Source: Sinorhizobium sp. 6-70 | Lineage (GTDB): Bacteria; Pseudomonadota; Alphaproteobacteria; Rhizobiales; Rhizobiaceae | Direction: 5' to 3' | Length of the DNA stretch: 64,000 nucleotides | Assembly: GCF_030124375.1 (NCBI RefSeq) | Contig: NZ_JASKLS010000009.1 | Span: 98,652 to 162,651, forward strand | Shown: positions 42,808 through 52,177 of the stretch, piece by piece | Layout: each line of letters starts with the position of its first letter | How positions within the stretch are numbered: position 1 is the stretch's first letter | The notes under the pieces: generated by a model | What the model saw: the letters and a program-made list of their open reading frames with translations, nothing else | Told to the model about the DNA's origin: nothing | The model's database searches: none | Made by a program: the position numbers and the translations under genes

Positions 42808-43413
42808 TTAGTTCGCGACGATGCCGAAAGTGTTGAGCACATCCGGCGTGATTGTTCCGGTGACCTTGAGATTGTAGTCGGTCTGCATCGCGACGAGCGC
42901 CTTCTTGCAGGCGGGGCCGACTTGCCCATCGATCAAGCCTTCATAGTAACCATAGGCTGTGAGGGCGGTCTGAACCTGCATAACGATGCGCTTGAATTTC
43001 GCGGTATTTCCCGGAAGAGTCTTGAGGGGAGCGGCTGTCACCGGATCAGAAGTGACCGGGTAGGCAGGAGTCGCTGAGACGGTCGGCTGGGTAGCAAATG
43101 AACCAGAGGGCGCTGTGTAGACCGTCGAGGGTGCCGTATAGACCGTGGTCGGTGGCGAATACACTGGCGGACGTCTGTACGTGTAGCCGCCGCCGCTGCT
43201 CGATCGATGGCTTGAATGTGAACTGTGTGAGCGGTGCGAGCTATGCGATCTATGCCCGGCGAGCGTAAAAACGTGCTTCAGCCTGAGGCTCTCCAACACA
43301 GAAGTCCCGGGATCTTTCTTCGAAATTATCTCGCCGAACGGCATCGCATCAGATTTCGATGGCAAAAAACCCGCCACCAGAAGTGACGGGATCATAAACA
43401 GGCGAGATTTCAT
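42808..43413 (-). CDS. hxsA: His-Xaa-Ser repeat protein HxsA
   Basis: This 201-residue exported protein has an N-terminal signal-like helix. At about residues 54-72 comes the diagnostic repeat: HRS HSS HRS HSS HSS HRS. A Tyr/Pro/Ser-rich linker (VYSPPTTVYTAPSTVYTAPS) follows. The last 65 residues resemble a peptidoglycan-binding domain (QTALTAYGYYEGLIDGQVGPACKKAL). It is the substrate of the radical SAM enzymes encoded directly upstream, overlapping as ATGA. In known Hxs systems HxsA is the modified product. Confidence 0.88.
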   Translation of the reverse strand: MKSRLFMIPSLLVAGFLPSKSDAMPFGEIISKKDPGTSVLESLRLKHVFTLAGHRSHSSHRSHSSHSSHRSSSGGGYTYRRPPVYSPPTTVYTAPSTVYTAPSGSFATQPTVSATPAYPVTSDPVTAAPLKTLPGNTAKFKRIVMQVQTALTAYGYYEGLIDGQVGPACKKALVAMQTDYNLKVTGTITPDVLNTFGIVAN

Positions 43414-44498
43414 AACGGCCCCAGAGATGCAAACCCCTCTGGATGACTATACCATTGAAAAAAACCACCACAAGTTTTCTTGGCGCGACAATTCAAACAG
43501 AAGTCCAGGTACTTTCTCTTCCAGTCCGAGATGGTTGAGGGGGCATAATCCTGATAAGCAGGGGGCACTGAACACAGCGGAAAATTGTAGAGTAATGCCT
43601 TGAGACCGCGTGCCGTTACGATGTCGACCGCCCGAGCGATCTGGTCGAAATTGCGGGATGTGTCTCGAAACGTCTCCTTCCAGTTCATCCGAGCATAGCC
43701 GATGCGCTCCAGTTGCATGATGGCCCAGACCGTCAAAAAGCTGAGACGGGTGGAGACGTAGTCAGCCAAGGCCGGAAGATCCTGCCAGTTCTGTTGCATG
43801 ACCACCGTTCGAAGCTCGAGGGAAGCCCCCGCACGCATCAGTATCGAAAGTCCATGCTCGAGCTTGGCGAATGCGCCCGGCTTGCCCACAATCCGGTCAT
43901 GGTTCTCAGGCGTGGCTGAATAGAGCGGAACGCCCCAGAGCACGCGTGCGTGATCGAGCTGCTGCAGTCGAGTTAGGTCTGCTCGGGAAAAATGCTGAGC
44001 GTTGGTCAAGATATGAAAGCCGACGTCGGGGCGCCGCGCCTTCACCTCCTCAAGCATGCAAAAGAGCCGCTCCTTATGAAGCAAGGGCTCGCCGCCCGAA
44101 ACTCCAATCATTGCGCCGTGCGGGGCAAGCGACGCCGCGACGGTGAACTGCTCGAAGAGATCCGCGTGATACTTCTTGGGAGGCTGCGAGCACATCACGC
44201 ACAGCTGGTCGCACTGCTCGGTTACCAGAAGCGTATTGTGCGCCGAACCGGCGCGGATGAGGCGGTGCGCCGTTGTTTCGCCTGGCATCATCATCAAAAC
44301 GTCGCCGTCGATAACCTCATCGGAACCCGCATACACGCCGAAGGAGAATCCATTGAGGTCGTATTCGCGGCGATCTGGCCCGACCTCGGCTAATACCGCG
44401 TCATGATGTGACCGCGCAGGCAACCCCGGTCCTTGCAGGCGGACGATCAAGGGCTCGTCGATCGGTAACGGGTCGATCTTCAGGCGGAGGTTGATCAT
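43410..44498 (-). CDS. hxsC: Radical SAM maturase HxsC
   Basis: Start ATG 44498 overlaps the hxsB stop (ATGA); 362 residues. The radical SAM cluster is TEQCDQLCVMCSQPPKKYH (C96, C100, C103). A GGEPLLHKERL motif follows, then a TIM-barrel part. A closing cysteine group FCLNCRAKKTCGGFF binds an auxiliary cluster. This is the HxsC arrangement, which with HxsB modifies His-Xaa-Ser repeats on HxsA. Confidence 0.87.
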   Translation of the reverse strand: MINLRLKIDPLPIDEPLIVRLQGPGLPARSHHDAVLAEVGPDRREYDLNGFSFGVYAGSDEVIDGDVLMMMPGETTAHRLIRAGSAHNTLLVTEQCDQLCVMCSQPPKKYHADLFEQFTVAASLAPHGAMIGVSGGEPLLHKERLFCMLEEVKARRPDVGFHILTNAQHFSRADLTRLQQLDHARVLWGVPLYSATPENHDRIVGKPGAFAKLEHGLSILMRAGASLELRTVVMQQNWQDLPALADYVSTRLSFLTVWAIMQLERIGYARMNWKETFRDTSRNFDQIARAVDIVTARGLKALLYNFPLCSVPPAYQDYAPSTISDWKRKYLDFCLNCRAKKTCGGFFQWYSHPEGFASLGPL

Positions 44499-45904
44499 CG
44501 ATGAACCTTGGCAAGAAGCGGATCGAAGTGAGGTGTGCCGGCCCAAAGCGCCAGCGTCTTTTTGATCTTTGGATCGTCCGAATAGATCATCGCAAAAATC
44601 CTGTCGAAGATTGAGGTATGGCGCTGACAGAAGTCGGTCATATGCTTCGGCATATCGATCCGCCCATATCGTGAAATGTCATCGACCAGATCAACCCCGC
44701 AGAAGGCTTGATAGGGACAGTGCACGCAGTCAGGATGGAAGTTGTTGAGCGCTTCCGCATTGAGGCGATTGATCGTCTCTGCCGAGATTCCGCTGAAGAC
44801 ATCTCCCATGGACAGATCGAATTGACCGACGCGAGTGACCATCCTTGCTTCATCTGTCGGGTATATCTTGCCGTCATAGTCGATCACGACATAGCTGTGC
44901 CCGACGATGTTGGGATTGCGAAGATCGACGTGGCCGTTGTGACCGGACCTTAACACCCGTCGCAGGCAGTGGACGAAGTAGTATTCTTCGACGGGGATCT
45001 CAGAGGACCAGTTGTGCTCAACGAGCGCGTCGATGAAGGAGGCGTGATATTTGTTCCAGAGTTCGGCGCTTCCGCGAGCGTCGAACTTCTTTCTCGCAAA
45101 GCCTTGGTAGTTTATGGGCCGCAGGTAGATGGATCGAATATCATAGTTGAGAAAGGTCTCGATGACCTCTTGCGGCGAGGGCGCATTGTGCGGGTCGATC
45201 GTTGGGAGGGCGGATACCTTTTCCGATCCCAACCGGCTCACCGCGAGATCAAGATTTGAGAAGAATTGGTCCGTCTTGCCTGGCGTGATTGTCCGCTGCT
45301 TTTCATGCGTAATGCGATTGCCGTCCAAGGACGTGCTGACAAAGATACCGTCCCCTCCGAGCACGTGCCAGGCTGCGTCGCTGACCTCCTGCAGATTTGT
45401 ACAGACTACGATCTCGCAGGCATCAAATCGTTGCCTGCAGAAATCACGAATTCTTGTGATGACGTCGAGACGCAAAAGAGGCTCGCCTCCCTGGAACTCG
45501 ACCTTGATTTTCCTGGCCGAGAGGGAGTCGAGAAATCCGATAACCGCTTCTACTGTGGTGTCGTCCCAATCGAAGCCTCGTGTGGCTTCGTTGACACGCG
45601 AAACCTGGCAATAGCCGCAGGCCAGATTACATCTGAGAGTGGGAACCAAGATGACATAATCCATCTCGCGCGGCAGATAGAGCCGTTCAGCAAAACGGTG
45701 TTCGAAACCGGAATATGCGAGATCACCGACAGCGTCGTAGGCGTGGCCGTTCCCCTTCAGGAATTCGAGATCACCAGATGTCAATCGATCGTGCGCGTAG
45801 CGACGCAAGAAGGCCTGGTCGGATTTGAAGTATCCGCCTGCGTCGTCGGCAAAGAGAAAGTGGCCATCTTGATGCGGCCGGAATTTAAGCGGAACGACCG
45901 GCAA
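44495..45904 (-). CDS. hxsB: Radical SAM/SPASM maturase HxsB
   Basis: This 469-residue enzyme has an N-terminal recognition domain. The radical SAM cluster is CNLACGYCQVSR (C92, C96, C99). VEFQGGEPLLRLDVI (SAM-binding) and a SPASM-like cysteine block, DCVHCPYQAFCGVD near residue 400, follow. It overlaps hxsD upstream by 20 bp and hxsC downstream, so translation is coupled. It acts with HxsC on HxsA. Confidence 0.88.
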   Translation of the reverse strand: MPVVPLKFRPHQDGHFLFADDAGGYFKSDQAFLRRYAHDRLTSGDLEFLKGNGHAYDAVGDLAYSGFEHRFAERLYLPREMDYVILVPTLRCNLACGYCQVSRVNEATRGFDWDDTTVEAVIGFLDSLSARKIKVEFQGGEPLLRLDVITRIRDFCRQRFDACEIVVCTNLQEVSDAAWHVLGGDGIFVSTSLDGNRITHEKQRTITPGKTDQFFSNLDLAVSRLGSEKVSALPTIDPHNAPSPQEVIETFLNYDIRSIYLRPINYQGFARKKFDARGSAELWNKYHASFIDALVEHNWSSEIPVEEYYFVHCLRRVLRSGHNGHVDLRNPNIVGHSYVVIDYDGKIYPTDEARMVTRVGQFDLSMGDVFSGISAETINRLNAEALNNFHPDCVHCPYQAFCGVDLVDDISRYGRIDMPKHMTDFCQRHTSIFDRIFAMIYSDDPKIKKTLALWAGTPHFDPLLAKVHR

Positions 45905-46160
45905 ATCCCGTCACTCCTTCGATCAGCATCGTCCGAAGCGGCAACGTTTCGCTGTAGATCTTCTGCCGGTAGAGGCAGAACATGAAATCCTGAACGACTG
46001 CTGCCATTTGGTCGCCGGAGGTCACCAGTGTCACCGACTGCTCGCTCATGCTCAGATGGACATTCGGATGGAGATAGCGAAACCGAGCAGCGGCATCCGC
46101 CAACCAAGGACGCAGTTCGGGTTCGATTGTCAGAATTCTCTCGTAATCTGCAGGGTGCAT
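45885..46160 (-). CDS. hxsD: His-Xaa-Ser system protein HxsD
   Basis: The start ATG 46160 gives 91 residues; the upstream open frame to 46256 runs into the preceding gene. This matches the short HxsD subunit, with VHLSMSEQSVTLVTSG and FMFCLYRQKIYSETLPLRTMLI. HxsD proteins accompany HxsB and HxsC and probably serve as peptide-recognition partners. The gene lies 17 bp after the secreted-protein gene and overlaps hxsB. Confidence 0.72.
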   Translation of the reverse strand: MHPADYERILTIEPELRPWLADAAARFRYLHPNVHLSMSEQSVTLVTSGDQMAAVVQDFMFCLYRQKIYSETLPLRTMLIEGVTGFAGRSA

Positions 46161-46177
46161 TGGGGCGCGCCTTGTGG

Positions 46178-47320
46178 TCAGTTTCGAAGATTTTGGGCGA
46201 TTGAATTGTAGCAAGACTCCGTGGGTCCGATGTCGCGCTCCAGCAAGGAGATCCATTCACCGTCATCCATGGTCAAGAACTGCATATGGCATTTGAGAGC
46301 CTCACCTCTCGCTGACTGCGTGACCAAAAGCCGACTGTCGATCTGATATTTAAGGTCAAGATACTGGGCTGCCTCGTCATCGATGGGAATGCGCGACACC
46401 TCGCCGGTCCTGACGCTCGCAACATAGGCGATGGAGCATCCAGTGCCACAGCCCACTTGGATCACTGCATACTCGCCGGCGAAGACCGGGCCGCCGGCCA
46501 TGCCTTCCGCGATGCGAGTTTGAAAGTTCCGTGCTGAGGCATCCGTGAAATAGGGGGCGTTGATCGGTCCCTTGTAGATGCGATGCGCCGGAAGTTGTGA
46601 CGGTGAGATGCGCGCAAGCGAAATTCCCCGTGCCACGCCGACTGGGGACATTGCATCTTCCCACACGATTGGTGCGTATCCTACGTCGTAGACGAGCTCG
46701 TGCCCCCGTGTAAGCTTCAAATAGTCGATGTCTGCGACTACTGTCGATTCCAGCATCGCCACACTTTCGATATGCCCGTACATGTCTTCACCAAACCGCC
46801 GGTTCAAGTCGCCCAGGGACGCTGCGGATATTTTGGAGACGAATGAGGCAATGATGTTTGTTCCCTGGACCTCGTAAGAGCTGACAATAGTCACGCCACC
46901 ATCCGGTGTAGCCGTTGCGGGGGCGACGCCAGTGAACAGCAATCCCTTGCTGCCGAAACGAGAACGTATCTCAGAAAGACTTGTTTTTCCGAACACGAAA
47001 TTCCCGAACTGCCCGGAGGCTCCGGGCTCGGGAAGCCGTGGGGTGGCTTCAATTCGGATGATTTTATTTGAACCGTTTTGGTAAGTGGCGGTCACATCGA
47101 TACCATTGGGGATCGAGAGCTCGACGGTTGTGTATTCGGTCGTGAGGTTTGGCGACGCTCGTTGGTCAGCTTCCAGTTTGGAACCGTCTTCGCCAATCGC
47201 ATGGCCCGCAATCGTTTGAGAATGGGCCGGGCATAAACTGACGCTTACACCCACGCAGGCCGCCAACGTGACGAATGTAAGGCAGGCGCGTTTAACCGAT
47301 CCCAAGCTCTTCGATCTCAT
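46178..47320 (-). CDS. Exported protein with GCGTGC motif, first gene of the Hxs operon
   Basis: This 380-residue protein has a signal peptide (ACLTFVTLAACVGVSVSL). The mature part is largely beta-rich without a clear protease triad. The C-terminal third has FAGEYAVIQVGCGTGCSIAYVASVRTGEV, a motif I recognise from several secreted hypothetical proteins. Its disulfide-like Cys pair may form a structural loop. Being 17 bp before hxsD, it is likely the first gene of the operon and may be a partner or target of HxsA. Family function is unknown. Confidence 0.6.
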   Translation of the reverse strand: MRSKSLGSVKRACLTFVTLAACVGVSVSLCPAHSQTIAGHAIGEDGSKLEADQRASPNLTTEYTTVELSIPNGIDVTATYQNGSNKIIRIEATPRLPEPGASGQFGNFVFGKTSLSEIRSRFGSKGLLFTGVAPATATPDGGVTIVSSYEVQGTNIIASFVSKISAASLGDLNRRFGEDMYGHIESVAMLESTVVADIDYLKLTRGHELVYDVGYAPIVWEDAMSPVGVARGISLARISPSQLPAHRIYKGPINAPYFTDASARNFQTRIAEGMAGGPVFAGEYAVIQVGCGTGCSIAYVASVRTGEVSRIPIDDEAAQYLDLKYQIDSRLLVTQSARGEALKCHMQFLTMDDGEWISLLERDIGPTESCYNSIAQNLRN

Positions 47321-47588
47321 TGCCTTAAAAGGTCCACACTAAAACGTGCAACATGCTCCGGCAACCTTGATATCTCCGAGATGAACGAATTGTAAGTCGC
47401 TCAAGATGAGGTTGCAGCGCAACACCGCTGCCCCTTTCGCCGATTCGACGCCCCGATGATCCGCGGGTACAGTGCTTGTTCTCGTTCTGTGCTAAAAAGA
47501 TCGCAGAGTGCAACCCTCGGGACACTTCGAACTTCTAAGTGGCCTTCCTTGTTGCTGTCCTCGTCGCCGGCTGTGGTGGACGGAGGTC

Positions 47589-48419
47589 CTACCGCATGAG
47601 ACTCATGACGATCCGATCAAACAAGCGATCTCCCAGCCATTTTCGTAACATGATCATCAGTCGGGCATATTTTCCGACGGCATAGCGCGTGCGCGGCTTT
47701 CGCGCCTTGATGGCCTTCGACACGACATCGGCGACCACGCTCGGATCGGTGCCGCGACCGTGTCCATAGGCCTCCTTTGTGGACCTGGCGACGTCGTCTG
47801 CGAACCTGGCATAAGGCCCATTGCCAGATCTTTTCACGAGACCTTCCACCATCACTTCGCCGAAGCCCGTCTCAATCAGGCCAGGCTCGATGATCACAAC
47901 CTTGATGCCAAACGGAGCGAGTTCAAGTCTCAGGCAGTCCGACCACCCTTCTAGGGCATGCTTTGTGGCGTGATACCATCCTCCCAGCAGGGTGTAGATC
48001 TTGCCACCCATGGAGGTAATGTTGACGATCGTCCCGGACCCGTTTCTTCTCATTGCTGGCAGCAGAAGCTGCGTCAGGCGGGCGGTGCCAAAGAGATTGA
48101 CCTCAAATTGGTAGCGAGCCTCTTCGATACCGATCTCTTCGATTGGGCCGTAAAGGCCGAAACCGGCATTGTTCACCAGGACGTCGACGCCCTCGGCTTC
48201 TTTGAGAATGATCCCGACCGCATCTCTGATCTCGTCATCCCTGGAGAGATCCATGCGTAGCGGCGTCGCTCCGAGGCTTGCCAGATCTTGCATTCTCTCC
48301 ATCTGGCGTGCGGCCGCATAGACTTGATAGCCTTCCGAAATCAGGCGCTTGGCGATTTCCTTACCCATCCCGGAGGAGGCGCCAGTAACGAGTGCGGTCT
48401 TCCTTTGGCTACTGTTCAT
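47589..48419 (-). CDS. Short-chain dehydrogenase/reductase
   Basis: The likely start ATG 48419 gives 276 residues. The classical SDR motifs are TGASSGMGKEIA (cofactor), NNAGFGLYG, NITSMGGK (catalytic Ser) and YHATK (YxxxK). The C-terminal part (LMIMLRKWLGDRLFDRIV) may associate with the membrane. Such enzymes oxidise or reduce hydroxy or keto groups with NAD(P). It lies between two operons and its substrate is unknown. Confidence 0.85.
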   Translation of the reverse strand: MNSSQRKTALVTGASSGMGKEIAKRLISEGYQVYAAARQMERMQDLASLGATPLRMDLSRDDEIRDAVGIILKEAEGVDVLVNNAGFGLYGPIEEIGIEEARYQFEVNLFGTARLTQLLLPAMRRNGSGTIVNITSMGGKIYTLLGGWYHATKHALEGWSDCLRLELAPFGIKVVIIEPGLIETGFGEVMVEGLVKRSGNGPYARFADDVARSTKEAYGHGRGTDPSVVADVVSKAIKARKPRTRYAVGKYARLMIMLRKWLGDRLFDRIVMSLMR

Positions 48420-48789
48420 CCAAAGTCTTTCTCTCTGTAGGGATTGACTGGAAGTGTGGGCCGTGTCGCTGACCGACAGAACCAAGAGAGATGCAGTATG
48501 TTCTTTCTTATGCCCGTCGCCCCAGAATTTCACACGATGCTACAGATTATTTCGTAATTCAAAGCAGTAATACCCCTATAAATTAAGTGAAAAACACACA
48601 GAGAAGAATTAATAAGTACGATTATTTTAACGTTGCCTTTGAAGTGAGAAATTATGCATTGATTTGCACGTTAAAGTGTAATACCGTGCGGAGAAATAGC
48701 GCGTTCCGTAGTCTTTCTTCTGGTGCGAGCTCCCTTTGGGGTCAGAGTAGTACTTTGTGCTTTAACTAAACCCGGGCGGGGGATAGACA
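48420..48789. other. AT-rich promoter region before the OYE/cytochrome operon
   Basis: About 370 bp without a gene, unusually AT-rich from 48550 to 48690 (TAATACCCCTATAAATTAAG). It lies between a minus-strand dehydrogenase and the plus-strand oxidoreductase operon, so it probably holds promoters for both. No defined operator was recognised. Confidence 0.45.
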
Positions 48790-50181
48790 ATGTATCCGGA
48801 CGGTGAGTATAGCCACGAGGATAACGCGAGCGTCATCTTCAGGCCGCTGAAGTTTCGCGCGCTCGAAGTCAAGAACAGGCTGTTTCGTTCCAATATTTCC
48901 GGCATGTTCGACGAGTACAACGGACATGGCGGCAACGCGCGGCTGAACTGGGAGGAAAAGTTCGCGCGCGGAGGCGTGGGCTGCATCATCTCCTCCTTCA
49001 CCCCGGTTGCCGTTCGGGGCCGGATCCTCGTGCGCTACGCGATGATCGATAATGACAACAAGATTCCGTTCTGGCGGGCCGTCGGCGAGCGCGTGCACGC
49101 GCACGACTGCCGCTTCATCATGCAACTCAGTCACTCGGGACGGCAGCAGGATTTCGGCGGGGTCGAGAACCTCTACAACAAGGGGCTGAGTTCGACGAGC
49201 AAGAGCGACTATTTCCACGGCCTGCTGTCACAGGCGATGACGAAGCCGGAAATCGCGGAAGTCATCGAGCAATTCGCCCAGGGCGCGCGCAGGGCGCGCG
49301 AGGCCGGCCTCGACGGTGTCGAACTGCACGGCGCCAACGGCTACCTGATCACCCAATTCCTGAGTTCGGGCATCAATGATCGCACCGACGAATATGGTGG
49401 CAATTGGGAGGGCCGCGCCAGATTCGTGCTGGAGATCGTTCGCGCCATCCGCCGGGAGGTGGGGCAGGATTTCCATCTGCAGATGAAGATCAACGGCGTT
49501 GACCATAATGACTGGCTTTACCCCTGGATCCCCAAGGGCAATACCCTCGATGAAACGATCAAGATCTGTACGCTTCTGCTGGACGGCGGCAAGGGCGTTG
49601 ACGCATTTCATGTCTCCAGCGGCTCGACCTTCCCGCATCCCCGAAATCCGCCGGGCGACCTGCCGATGCGCGACCTGGAGCGCTGCTACGACGGGATGAT
49701 CTCGCAGGGCACGCGGACACGGTTCAACTACGCGATCTTCACCAATCCCTTGGGTTCGCGTCTCTTCCGGCATTGGTGGCGATGGCGGCGCGGAAAGGTC
49801 ATCGAGGGCATCAATCTCGACTATGCGCGTGCGATCGCCGACGCCATTGCCGACATAGATCCGAGCATCAAGGTGCTCTGTACCGGCGGATTTCAGCACG
49901 CCGACAAGATCGCCGGAGCGATCCGTTCGGGCGCCTGCGACGCCGTCAGCATGGCCCGGCCGTTGATCGCGAACAACGACCTGCCGAAGATCCTTGCCCG
50001 GGAAAACGGTCCCGAGCCCAGGCGCGAATGCACCTATTGCAACAAGTGTCTCATCAACGACCTCGAAAATCCGCTCGGCTGCTACGAACCCAGCCGCTTC
50101 GACGGCGACAGCTTCGAAGAGCGTCACCAGCGGATGATCGCTGAGGTCATGTCCGTATTCGAGCCGCCCGCCTTTCATTGA
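48790..50181 (+). CDS. NADH:flavin oxidoreductase (Old Yellow Enzyme family)
   Basis: This 463-residue protein starts behind GGGGGA. OYE features include FRPLKFRALEVKNRLFRSNISGM and QLSHSGRQQ (substrate His loop). HGANGYLITQFLSSGINDRTDEYGGNWEGR (FMN-binding signature) follows. A cysteine group, CTYCNKCLINDLENPLGCYE, near residue 420, can hold a 4Fe-4S cluster as in 2,4-dienoyl-CoA-reductase-like members. It reduces alpha,beta-unsaturated compounds. It opens an operon with cytochromes, GMC oxidoreductase and patatin. Confidence 0.87.
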   Translation: MYPDGEYSHEDNASVIFRPLKFRALEVKNRLFRSNISGMFDEYNGHGGNARLNWEEKFARGGVGCIISSFTPVAVRGRILVRYAMIDNDNKIPFWRAVGERVHAHDCRFIMQLSHSGRQQDFGGVENLYNKGLSSTSKSDYFHGLLSQAMTKPEIAEVIEQFAQGARRAREAGLDGVELHGANGYLITQFLSSGINDRTDEYGGNWEGRARFVLEIVRAIRREVGQDFHLQMKINGVDHNDWLYPWIPKGNTLDETIKICTLLLDGGKGVDAFHVSSGSTFPHPRNPPGDLPMRDLERCYDGMISQGTRTRFNYAIFTNPLGSRLFRHWWRWRRGKVIEGINLDYARAIADAIADIDPSIKVLCTGGFQHADKIAGAIRSGACDAVSMARPLIANNDLPKILARENGPEPRRECTYCNKCLINDLENPLGCYEPSRFDGDSFEERHQRMIAEVMSVFEPPAFH

Positions 50182-50219
50182 ACCGCCGCCTTCGTGCGGC
50201 GACCGCTGGAGCTTGCAAG

Positions 50220-51749
50220 ATGAGCAGTGACGACGATCGCCTGACCCCGGTAGAAGTCGCGGTGTCGCGCGCGCGGCGCCGGAGGCTGTTGATCCTGGCG
50301 CTGCTGGTGCTGGGAATTGGCTACTACCTCCTGTTCGTCAACCAGTACGTGCTCGCGTTCGAGAACGAGACGGAACACTTCCTGCACGGATCGATCGGCA
50401 GCGAGGTCGCCACCGGCCCACCATACTGGGTCTTCAAGGCGCTTCCGGTCATGTACAAGGACCGACTTGGCGGCGAAGGCTATCGCCGCTTCGGCTTTCT
50501 CTACCAGACGCCGGATGCAGATCTTCCTATCGGCGTGTCGCGGCGCGTCGTTTCGGGCGTGGAACGGGTCTGGCTGAACTGTTCGGTCTGCCATGTCGGC
50601 ACCTATCGCCTGCCGGGGAAGAGCGAACGGCACATGATACCCGGTGCACCTTCCAACAATCTCAGGCTGCAGGAGTTGATCACATTTCTGATCGACGTCG
50701 GGCGGGATCCGGGTTTCAACGCCGACGCCTTGATCGCGGCGATCAACGGCGACGAAGTCGGGGGCGACCTGAACGTATTCGAACGGGCCATCTATCGCCA
50801 CGTCGTCTTCCCGCGCGTGAAGAATGCCTTTCTCGATCTCGGCAGGCGGCTCACTTTCGTCTCCCGCCAGGAGCCGTGGGGGCCGGGTCGGGTGGACACC
50901 TTCAATCCCTACAAGGCGATCCAGTTCAATTTTCCGATGGGGCCCGAGAATATCAGCGGTGCGGCGCTTAACGGATCGTCGGACTATCCCGCGATTTGGC
51001 AGCAGCGCCCGCGCGAGGGCATGAACCTCCACTGGGACGGCAACAACGACTCGGTGGCCGAGCGCAACTTGAGCGCTGCACTTGGCGCCGGTGTGACGCC
51101 GGTGACGGTCGACAGGCGATCGATCGGGCGGATCGAGCGATGGATGTGGGATCTGCAGCCGCCAAGGTTTCCTGCCGCCGACCAGATCGACCGGACCAAG
51201 GCCGCTGAAGGCGAGCATCTCTTCACCCGCTATTGCGCCGAGTGCCACGGCCAGCGCGGGCCCAATGGATATGACTACGACACCAACCGCTATCCGCGGC
51301 TCGGCAAGGTGGAACCGCTCGCGGAAATCGGCACGGACCCCGGCCGTTGGGCTTCCTATACCGACAATTTCGTCGCCGCGCAGAGCCTCCTCTATGCCGG
51401 CTATCCCTGGCGCTTCCAGCGGTTCCACAAGACGGAAGGCTACGCGAACCATCCGCTCGACGGCATCTGGGCGCGCTCTCCCTATCTTCATAACGGTTCG
51501 GTCCCGACGCTGCGCGATCTGCTCGAGCCGAGCAGTCGGCGCCCCCCCGTCTGGTACCGCGGCAGCGACGAGCTCGACCTCCGGCGGGTCGGTTATCGCA
51601 CGGACGCGGCCGCGCCGGACGGATCGCTCTTCCGCTATGACACGTCCCGTCCCGGAAACGCCAATACCGGTCACGAAGGCCCACGTTACGGGACCGATCT
51701 GCCCGCGTCGGCCAAGGACGCCCTCATCGAGTACATGAAAACGCTATGA
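50220..51749 (+). CDS. RoxA-like di-heme c-type cytochrome, first copy
   Basis: Start ATG 50220 follows GGAG (a TTG at 50178 is the alternative). The 509 residues have one N-terminal membrane helix (LLILALLVLGIGYYLLFV), so the protein is anchored in the periplasm. Two heme motifs are present, CSVCH near residue 120 and CAECH near 339. The C-terminal block LDGIWARSPYLHNGSVPTLRDLLEP and WYRGSDELDLRRVGY is typical of di-heme RoxA-type oxygenases and related fatty-acid di-heme dioxygenases. It overlaps the next gene as ATGA. Confidence 0.78.
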   Translation: MSSDDDRLTPVEVAVSRARRRRLLILALLVLGIGYYLLFVNQYVLAFENETEHFLHGSIGSEVATGPPYWVFKALPVMYKDRLGGEGYRRFGFLYQTPDADLPIGVSRRVVSGVERVWLNCSVCHVGTYRLPGKSERHMIPGAPSNNLRLQELITFLIDVGRDPGFNADALIAAINGDEVGGDLNVFERAIYRHVVFPRVKNAFLDLGRRLTFVSRQEPWGPGRVDTFNPYKAIQFNFPMGPENISGAALNGSSDYPAIWQQRPREGMNLHWDGNNDSVAERNLSAALGAGVTPVTVDRRSIGRIERWMWDLQPPRFPAADQIDRTKAAEGEHLFTRYCAECHGQRGPNGYDYDTNRYPRLGKVEPLAEIGTDPGRWASYTDNFVAAQSLLYAGYPWRFQRFHKTEGYANHPLDGIWARSPYLHNGSVPTLRDLLEPSSRRPPVWYRGSDELDLRRVGYRTDAAAPDGSLFRYDTSRPGNANTGHEGPRYGTDLPASAKDALIEYMKTL

Positions 51750-52177
51750 TCCACGTTCAATCACTCGCCAAGTGGAAGACACGGCACGCGATCCTCGTCT
51801 GGATCGGCATCCTGCTGAACTTCGCATTCGTGGTGCCGCTCGTCTTCTGGCCGCACTGGATCCTCGATCTTTTCGATGTTCCGGCGCAGCAACTGATTTG
51901 GCCGCGCTTCTCCGGCTTACTGCTCGGTATCCTGTCGATCTTTTACATCCCGGCGACGTTCGATATCGATCGCTATCGCATCTTCGCCTGGCTCGCGGTC
52001 TTCCCGTCGCGCACCTTCGGGGCGGTGTTCTTCTTCCTTGCGGTCTTTGCGTTCGGGCAGCCGGTCGGTTTCCTGGCCGGCGTGCTGCTCGACGGTTCGA
52101 TCGGGATCGCCACCCTCATATGCCTGCTGCGCATCGTCAGCCTGGAGCAGGATCTAGCCAGCGGGAGGGGAATATGA
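51746..52177 (+). CDS. Four-helix membrane protein
   Basis: This 143-residue protein has four hydrophobic helices (ILVWIGILLNFAFVVPLVFW, FSGLLLGILSIFYI, FGAVFFFLAVFAFG, GVLLDGSIGIATLICLL). ATGA overlaps join it to the cytochromes before and after. Its topology is DoxX-like but no motif was identified. It may anchor or deliver electrons or substrate for the cytochromes. Confidence 0.65.
   Translation: MIHVQSLAKWKTRHAILVWIGILLNFAFVVPLVFWPHWILDLFDVPAQQLIWPRFSGLLLGILSIFYIPATFDIDRYRIFAWLAVFPSRTFGAVFFFLAVFAFGQPVGFLAGVLLDGSIGIATLICLLRIVSLEQDLASGRGI

Noticed and set aside
42808..43413. CRISPR or tandem DNA repeat at the HRS/HSS stretch
   Set aside because: The repetition is a short protein-level triplet repeat in hxsA, not a spacer array.
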